The notes under the pieces are model-generated. The model did not search any database. It was not told the DNA's origin and saw only the letters and a list, made by a program, of their open reading frames with translations. This document shows positions 7,546 through 11,863 of a DNA stretch of 11,863 nt, in pieces; positions within the stretch are counted from its first letter, which is position 1; each line of letters starts with the position of its first letter. A program made the translations under genes and the position numbers. Origin of the DNA: Dehalococcoidia bacterium (lineage in GTDB: Bacteria > Chloroflexota > Dehalococcoidia > Dehalococcoidales > DAOWKM01); assembly GCA_030643695.1 (NCBI GenBank), contig DAOWKM010000082.1, forward strand, positions 1-11,863, in the 5' to 3' direction.

Positions 7546-10500
7546 TCAGGCTACTCTCCTGGTTCTGACTATCAGGACAATTAACGCAATCACCAGAAGG
7601 GCACCAATGCCGATTATTGCCCAGACATAGACTGGAGTGGTTGGGGTGGGCAGCACCGGAGCCGGTGGAGCTGGTGTAATTTCTACCGGCGGGGTTGGAG
7701 CTACCGGTTTTGCCAGAGTGGTGAATACACCCACTCCCCAGACACTCTGGGAGGTAGCACTGGTGGCTCTTACCTTCCAGTAGTAGCTAGTGGAGTAGTC
7801 AAGGTCTGTGTCTAAGGCAAAGGCAGTGGTAGCTAGAGCGCTAGCCCCGGTCTTGGATACGATTGGGCTGGCGAAGTCGGGGTTGTCAGCCAGCACGAAC
7901 TCGTAGGCAGTAGCCCAGTCAGCCGCATTCCACTGGAATGAAGGCTTTAGTGGAATATCGGTAGCACCAGGAATCGGAGCCACATTACCGGCAAACCCTT
8001 CAGCAGTCCGGAATGGGTTCCACTCACCACCAGCAATGCCGACGGTGAATGACCTTATTTCTGACCACGGGCTAAGGGCTCGTCCCGCGTAGCCGGTAAC
8101 GGCGCCATAGGTAGCTACTGAATCAGCCGAACGCACCTTCCAGTAGTAGGTCTTACCAGCAGTAAGCGGAGTAAGCTTTTTTGAAGTGGTGGAAGAGGTG
8201 CTGGTAACCCTGCCGGTGCCTCCAGCCAAAGTGGCGAATGTGTCTTCACCGGCGCACCAGATGATGTATGTAGTCGCTCCAGTTAGCTCCTCCCACGATA
8301 CAGTAGCATAGGTTGTCCTGCCGGTTGAAGCACCATCCTCAGGCCCAACCAGGGTTGGCGCTATCGTTAGGGCGTCCTCATACTTCCAGATGGCGTTGGT
8401 TCCGCCAGCTTCGCTTTCCTCAGTCCACAGGATATTGCTGGCACCTGAGGTAAGCCATAGGCCAGAGATATTAGCGTAAGTGCCGCTGAAGCTGGTCTTC
8501 ATTGGCTCAAAGTAGACACCCCTGGATGAGGTGGTTGATGCTGTTGGGTTGATGGAACGACGCACCAGAACATTAGTTGTCGGCTCTTGGCAGTAGACAG
8601 CACCTTCACCAGCTACTACTCCTGTGGGGGCATTGGTAAAGGTAGCCGGCGTAGCCGGAATAGTAGTGTCGGTTCCGTAACTTATCCTGCTCCAGCCAGT
8701 AGAGACATCAACCTCAAGGCGGAATACTGCCTTACTGCCCTCAGCAGCAGCATAGATGATGCTGTTGTCGGCGAAGTCGGAGTCAAAAGCAACATAGCAG
8801 GTCGTCGCTGTAGATTTAACCTTAACGCCCGCCGGCTTCTGCTTCCAGGTATCACCACCATTGATTGACAAGCCCACCTTACCGCCGTCACCACCACATA
8901 TTACCGTGGAGTCGTTATCGTAGTCTGGTGACCGGGCAAAGCTCTTGATGCCGCCAAAGGATGCTGTCTTTGAAGAGTAGCGGGCACCATCACGGCGGGT
9001 GGCTTTGTAAACCGTATTAGTGCCACCAACCAGAACGGTGTTGTAGTCAAGCACTATCCAGGCATTGGCATCATTGAAGGCAGCCGGTCCGCTTGACTGC
9101 GCTATGAAGCGTCCACCGCCATCCTTGGAGTAGTATAGCTTCGTGGCATCCACATCCGCCAGATATACGGTATTAGAGGTGGCAAAGTCAGGCGATACCT
9201 GGACCGCGTCTATATCAGCGCCCAAGGTAACCTGGTCCTGAACCCGAGACCAGTAGCTGCCATCCCACCTCCACAGGCTATCCTTAGCATTAGTCTTAGA
9301 GGTGGTTATCATGAACATCGTGTTGTCGGTAGCAAAGTCGGGTGAGAAGGCAAGCCCCTTGGTTAACAGCTGGTTGATTTCAGTGTTAATCATTGAAATC
9401 TGTATCCAGCATTTACCGTTGTCGTTCCTGTCAGCAAAGGAAATAGCACACTGGTCATCAATAGCACCACCATCGGTAGCCACCCATGCCTTGCCGCTGT
9501 CAACAAAGTCATCAGCGACAACTACAGACTTGGCTGTCTCATTGCCAGATGGACCGCTGGGGTCTTGTTTACTGGCGTACCAGCTTCCGCCGGCATCAGA
9601 GCTGCGATACACATCCCGAGAATCGGCATCGCAAGCCAGTATGCAGCAGTCACCAGCCGGACCGCGGAGGTCAAGGGAGCTGATGTCCTGATTTACACCC
9701 TTGTCGTGGGGAGTAGTATAGATGATGTAGTAGACATCACCTTCGTTAGAGTTAGCCCCATCACCATCAATACCAATGAACAGCTCTACATTGCTCCCGA
9801 CTGAATCATAGTCGTCAGGGAAGGCAATATCAGCCCCGTCAATGTTGCCGAAGGTTGTGGTGCCAGCATAGAGAAGCAGAGCTTTCTTGGTGTCCCAGTT
9901 ACCGCCGCTATACTGATAGCGAACATAGGTGTGGGTACTATTACAGGTTACCGCCACCACCTGTTCGTTAGTTTCAGTGGCGAAGTTGGGAGAGAAGGCA
10001 ACATCCAGAACCCGGTTGTCGTCGGTCATATCCTGGACTTCCCAGACCTCGTAGGCAATATCGGGCTTGACATAGACCTCACCAATGGTGGCGTCGTCGG
10101 TGCCAGCGACTATATAGTGCCTACCGTCCTTATAGGTAGCATCTATTGAAGTAATGCTACCAATTTTACTGGGTATGGCAGCCAATGTTGCCCAGGTTGA
10201 GCCGCCGTCGCTGCTCTTGTAGACATTATCGGCGTCGGCAGCAAAGACAACATCGTTGTCCTCTGGGGAGCAGGCGAAGTCTACGATGACCTTGTCAGCA
10301 ACAACGCTGGTGGAGCTACCCTTCTTAGCCCAGCTCCGACCTTCGTCAGTGGACCGGTATATATTGGAAGAAGCTGTGCTAGAGACATCCCAGTAGCACC
10401 ACAGGTCGCCGTCCTTTGACATGACCAGAGGTCCTGGACCATCTACCCAGGTGGAGGCATTGTCGGTAGTTGGCACTAGGATATAATCGCCTAGAGAGCC

Positions 10501-10644
10501 AGCACTGGGTATAGAGAACTTTGCCCACTTATTAGCCGCAGGACTAGCCGCCACTTGTGGTGCCGGCGCCAGAGCCACTCCCAGAGCGAAGACAAGGACT
10601 AATGCCAGGGTCGCCCCTAATATTTTAGAATATTTCGTTTTCAT
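7546..10644 (-). CDS. Exported Asp-box (BNR) beta-propeller protein with FN3-like domains and C-terminal membrane anchor (paralogue 1)
   Basis: This 1032-aa protein has the same plan as the 990-aa product of 4122-7094. The signal peptide (basic MKTKYSK, hydrophobic core 8-27) is likely cleaved VAA|SPA after residue 33, and both mature proteins start with SPA. Asp-box-like motifs lie at 98-105, 144-151, 348-355, 506-513 and 593-600, fewer and more diverged than in the paralogue, with interleaved AFSPDFATDNTMF-type strands. FN3-like domains span about 761-868 and 886-978 (TYYWKVRS, SYYWKVRA). A Pro/Thr-rich stalk (979-1003), a transmembrane helix (about 1005-1026) and the tail RTRRVA follow. 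No LPXTG or catalytic motif is visible. From memory, BNR/Asp-box proteins have been proposed as abundant S-layer-like proteins in Dehalococcoides; this is unverified here. The ATG has a close AAAGG (spacing about 4 nt); a stronger AAGGAGG lies 16 nt away. Tandem promoters and a long leader suggest high or regulated expression. Confidence 0.88.
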   Translation of the reverse strand: MKTKYSKILGATLALVLVFALGVALAPAPQVAASPAANKWAKFSIPSAGSLGDYILVPTTDNASTWVDGPGPLVMSKDGDLWCYWDVSSTASSNIYRSTDEGRSWAKKGSSTSVVADKVIVDFACSPEDNDVVFAADADNVYKSSDGGSTWATLAAIPSKIGSITSIDATYKDGRHYIVAGTDDATIGEVYVKPDIAYEVWEVQDMTDDNRVLDVAFSPNFATETNEQVVAVTCNSTHTYVRYQYSGGNWDTKKALLLYAGTTTFGNIDGADIAFPDDYDSVGSNVELFIGIDGDGANSNEGDVYYIIYTTPHDKGVNQDISSLDLRGPAGDCCILACDADSRDVYRSSDAGGSWYASKQDPSGPSGNETAKSVVVADDFVDSGKAWVATDGGAIDDQCAISFADRNDNGKCWIQISMINTEINQLLTKGLAFSPDFATDNTMFMITTSKTNAKDSLWRWDGSYWSRVQDQVTLGADIDAVQVSPDFATSNTVYLADVDATKLYYSKDGGGRFIAQSSGPAAFNDANAWIVLDYNTVLVGGTNTVYKATRRDGARYSSKTASFGGIKSFARSPDYDNDSTVICGGDGGKVGLSINGGDTWKQKPAGVKVKSTATTCYVAFDSDFADNSIIYAAAEGSKAVFRLEVDVSTGWSRISYGTDTTIPATPATFTNAPTGVVAGEGAVYCQEPTTNVLVRRSINPTASTTSSRGVYFEPMKTSFSGTYANISGLWLTSGASNILWTEESEAGGTNAIWKYEDALTIAPTLVGPEDGASTGRTTYATVSWEELTGATTYIIWCAGEDTFATLAGGTGRVTSTSSTTSKKLTPLTAGKTYYWKVRSADSVATYGAVTGYAGRALSPWSEIRSFTVGIAGGEWNPFRTAEGFAGNVAPIPGATDIPLKPSFQWNAADWATAYEFVLADNPDFASPIVSKTGASALATTAFALDTDLDYSTSYYWKVRATSATSQSVWGVGVFTTLAKPVAPTPPVEITPAPPAPVLPTPTTPVYVWAIIGIGALLVIALIVLIVRTRRVA

Positions 10645-10680
10645 TCGACCTTTAATTTATCCTCCTTTTTAACATCCATC

Positions 10681-10729
10681 ATCTCCATAAACAAAGAGAT
10701 TATTTTATCACCCCTTCTTATATGGAGAT
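10681..10729 (-). repeat. Inverted repeat in the 5' leader of the first surface-protein gene
   Basis: ATCTCCATA (10681-10689) and TATGGAGAT (10721-10729) are perfect 9-bp inverted arms separated by 31 nt. They lie inside the predicted transcript about 40-85 nt upstream of the ATG. The arms could form a leader hairpin or an operator-like site. I do not match this to a known riboswitch. Confidence 0.5.
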
Positions 10730-10790
10730 AAGGTTACTTTAAGTTGCGGTTAAATCTAATAACTCTTCCCCTTTCGGGCTTCTGCTATAG

Positions 10791-10803
10791 CATCACCTCC
10801 TTT
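10791..10803 (-). promoter_or_regulatory. Strong Shine-Dalgarno-like sequence at predicted mRNA 5' end, without a matching gene
   Basis: The minus strand reads AAAGGAGGTGATG here, a near-full complement of the 16S rRNA 3' tail. The only start it could serve is an ATG 2 nt after GGAGG, which opens a two-codon frame (ATG CTA TAG, 10793-10785). The real start is about 150 nt further on. It lies at the predicted 5' end of the P2 transcript (about 10804), the position of stabilising SD sequences known from some Bacillus mRNAs. Confidence 0.45.
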
Positions 10804-10809
10804 ACTCAA

Positions 10810-10838
10810 TATAATAATATAATACCATACCTTGTCAA
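10810..10838 (-). promoter_or_regulatory. Candidate promoter P2 of the first surface-protein gene
   Basis: A perfect TTGACA (10838-10833) is 16 bp from TATTAT (10816-10811, 5 of 6). The surrounding sequence is very AT-rich, so alternative -10 registers one or two bases away are possible. The predicted start is about 10804, giving a leader of about 160 nt. Confidence 0.6.
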
Positions 10839-10909
10839 TAGGTAAGTAAAAATTAGTTAATATCTCTTCCCCTTAAACTTTCCCGGCTTATCAATTTTGT
10901 TACACAGCT

Positions 10910-10937
10910 ACTATAACATAGAATATTTATTTGTCAA
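10910..10937 (-). promoter_or_regulatory. Candidate promoter P1 of the first surface-protein gene
   Basis: A perfect TTGACA (10937-10932) is 16 bp from TATAGT (10915-10910, 5 of 6), and the -10 box is preceded by TG plus one base, an extended -10. The predicted start is about 10903, which gives a leader of about 260 nt. It lies 99 bp upstream of P2. Confidence 0.65.
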
Positions 10938-10983
10938 CCCCCCCACTCGTTGGCATGATTATTGACACATCACATCTCTTTTC

Positions 10984-11090
10984 CCTTGTCATTGCGAGCC
11001 TTCTTCCTTGTCATTGCGAGCCGTAGGCGTGGCAATCCCTAAAACCCCCCTCACCGAGATTGCTTCGTCGCAAAGCTCCTCGCAATGACA
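10984..11090. repeat. Dispersed palindromic element of the CATTGCGAG type, with a duplicated arm
   Basis: TGTCATTGCGAG (11009-11020) and CTCGCAATGACA (11079-11090) are perfect 12-bp inverted ends. Inside them lies a second, looser pair, GGCAATC (11031-11037) and GATTGC (11058-11063). The left arm is duplicated: CCTTGTCATTGCGAGCC occurs at 10984-11000 and again at 11006-11022, a 22-bp period. Sequences of this kind recur as intergenic repeats in many bacterial genomes (general knowledge). It lies between the end of rho and the surface-gene promoters. Confidence 0.75.
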
Positions 11091-11262
11091 TAAAGGAACT
11101 ATTAGGGCTTCTTCACAACTTAAGGTGGGGGGAATACCCTTATCCTTTGAAGTGTCACCTATCTATCTGAACGAGAGCAGCCCCCTATTGGGGATTTATT
11201 TTAATTTCATATAGTATAACGAACTAGCGCCCATTTGGTTAGGCTGTAGGTGTTTTGTTAGG
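11091..11262. other. Non-coding stretch downstream of rho
   Basis: No gene is supported. A short CCCC-TATT-GGGG hairpin (11182-11193) followed by an AT-rich tract reads on the plus strand, where there is no upstream gene. No clear intrinsic terminator for rho is visible on the minus strand. An 8-bp direct repeat, GTTAGGCT, occurs at 11238 and 11257, just after the rho stop. Confidence 0.4.
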
Positions 11263-11863
11263 CTATGTTTCCTTGGTCAGGCTGGCGAGGAACTCAGCAT
11301 TGGATTTTGTCTTGCGCATACGCTCCAGGACTCGCTCTGTGGTTTCGGTGAAGTTGTTGGTGTTAGAAGCAATCATAGTCACCATCCGCCGCAGCAGCCA
11401 CACCTGTTTTATGGTATTTTCATCCAGAAGTAGCTCTTCTCGCCTGGTGCCACTGCGCTGAATATCCATAGCCGGGAAGATTCGGCGCTCAGCTAAGCGG
11501 CGGTCAAGATGGAGCTCCATATTGCCCGTTCCCTTAAACTCCTCATAAATGAGGTCATCCATACGGCTGCCGGTGTCAATGATGCAGGTGGCGATGATGG
11601 TCAGGCTGCCACCCTCGGCTGTATTGCGGGCAGCACCAAAGAAGTGCTTGGGTGGATAAAGAGCCGCCGGGTCAATCCCGCCGGATAGGGTGCGGCCGGT
11701 AGACGGCGATGCCAGGTTGTAGGAGCGGGTGAGGCGGGTTATACCGTCAAGGAGGATGAGCACGTCCTTACCACCTTCTACCATGCGCTTGGCTCTCTCC
11801 AGAGCTAGTTCGGCAACACGAGTTTGATTCTCGGGCGGCTCATCAAAGGTGGCGCCTATCACC
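11263..11863 (-). CDS. rho: Transcription termination factor Rho, C-terminal part (5' end outside window)
   Basis: This is the C-terminal 200 or so residues of the hexameric RNA-dependent ATPase that terminates transcription. The frame is open to the right edge, so the GTG at 11862 is an internal valine (VIGATFDEPPENQTRVAE). Recognisable parts are the Walker B region DVLILLDGITRLTRSYN, the segment GGIDPAALYPPKHFFGAARN, the Q-loop and following region SLTIIATCIIDTGSRMDD, then YEEFKGTGNMELHLDRRLAE and the R-loop RSGTRREELLL. The C-terminal helices end in NAEFLASLTKET. These align closely with what I remember of E. coli Rho. The gene points the same way as the surface-protein genes but is separated from them by 618 bp containing separate promoters, so it is unlikely to be in their operon. 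Confidence 0.97.
   Translation of the reverse strand, partial: VIGATFDEPPENQTRVAELALERAKRMVEGGKDVLILLDGITRLTRSYNLASPSTGRTLSGGIDPAALYPPKHFFGAARNTAEGGSLTIIATCIIDTGSRMDDLIYEEFKGTGNMELHLDRRLAERRIFPAMDIQRSGTRREELLLDENTIKQVWLLRRMVTMIASNTNNFTETTERVLERMRKTKSNAEFLASLTKET

Noticed and set aside
8587..8897. Open frames on either strand inside the large surface-protein genes (for example 8587-8868, 8682-8897, 9302-9691, 5922-6269)
   Set aside because: They lie fully inside well-supported coding sequence, have compositions typical of shadow frames (Ser/Arg/Ala-rich), and show no recognisable domain or start signal.
4122..10644. Sialidase or glycosidase annotation for the Asp-box proteins
   Set aside because: Asp boxes are a structural motif of propeller blades. 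No arginine triad, nucleophile tyrosine motif (FRIP) or other sialidase signature is visible.
10645..10804. A known riboswitch in the surface-protein leader
   Set aside because: The leader has hairpins (a CCC-GAAA-GGG tetraloop, a 9-bp inverted repeat), but I could not match it to the conserved cores of cyclic-di-GMP, cobalamin, preQ1, fluoride or other classes I know.
10984..11022. CRISPR-like direct repeats
   Set aside because: There are only two 17-bp copies at a 22-bp period, belonging to one arm of a palindromic element; there are no spacers or cas genes.
11182..11206. Hairpin CCCC-TATT-GGGG with AT-rich tail as a terminator for rho
   Set aside because: The T-rich side is on the plus strand, opposite to rho; the 4-bp stem is weak and there is no plus-strand gene upstream.
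11263..11862. GTG at 11862 as the true start of Rho
   Set aside because: It corresponds to an internal valine before the ATFDEPP region of Rho; the N-terminal RNA-binding domain and Walker A lie outside the window.

Overview
The window looks like a piece of a bacterial chromosome of moderate G+C. Gene content suggests the Chloroflexota, most likely a relative of the Dehalococcoidia. The pointers are a small-type PurL with a separate PurQ, a radical SAM protein with an N-terminal cobalamin-binding-like domain, and large secreted Asp-box (BNR) proteins with a proline-rich stalk and a C-terminal membrane anchor. The assignment is inference from gene style; there is no rRNA or other decisive marker.

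Layout. Positions 2-979 (+) hold the 3' end of purL, followed after 6 bp by purQ (986-1753, +); together they form FGAM synthetase of purine synthesis. Convergent with purQ, 19 bp away, is a B12-binding/radical SAM protein (1773-3365, -). It diverges from a small metallo-beta-lactamase-fold protein (3464-4096, +) across about 100 bp that carries back-to-back promoters. The rest is mostly two very large tandem paralogues on the minus strand, 7546-10644 (1032 aa) and 4122-7094 (990 aa). Both are exported Asp-box beta-propeller proteins with two fibronectin-III-like domains, a proline-rich linker and one C-terminal transmembrane helix. They are good candidates for abundant cell-surface or S-layer-like proteins. 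The window ends inside rho (11263-11863, -).

Non-coding DNA is informative. The 451-bp gap between the paralogues contains a strong intrinsic terminator (7484-7511) and two diverged, inverted copies of a two-hairpin dispersed repeat. The 618-bp gap between rho and the first surface gene contains a dispersed CATTGCGAG-type palindromic element, two tandem sigma70-type promoters that look like a duplicated unit, and a leader of about 160-260 nt. That leader has a near-perfect anti-SD complement at its predicted 5' end, a 9-bp inverted repeat, and a short ORF overlapping the start codon. In contrast, three other genes (radical SAM, MBL-fold, second surface protein) have a -10 box so close to the ATG that their mRNAs should be leaderless or nearly so.

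I see no phage, transposase, CRISPR array, tRNA or defence genes. The most distinctive content is the pair of surface proteins with contrasting expression signals, and the repeats around them.
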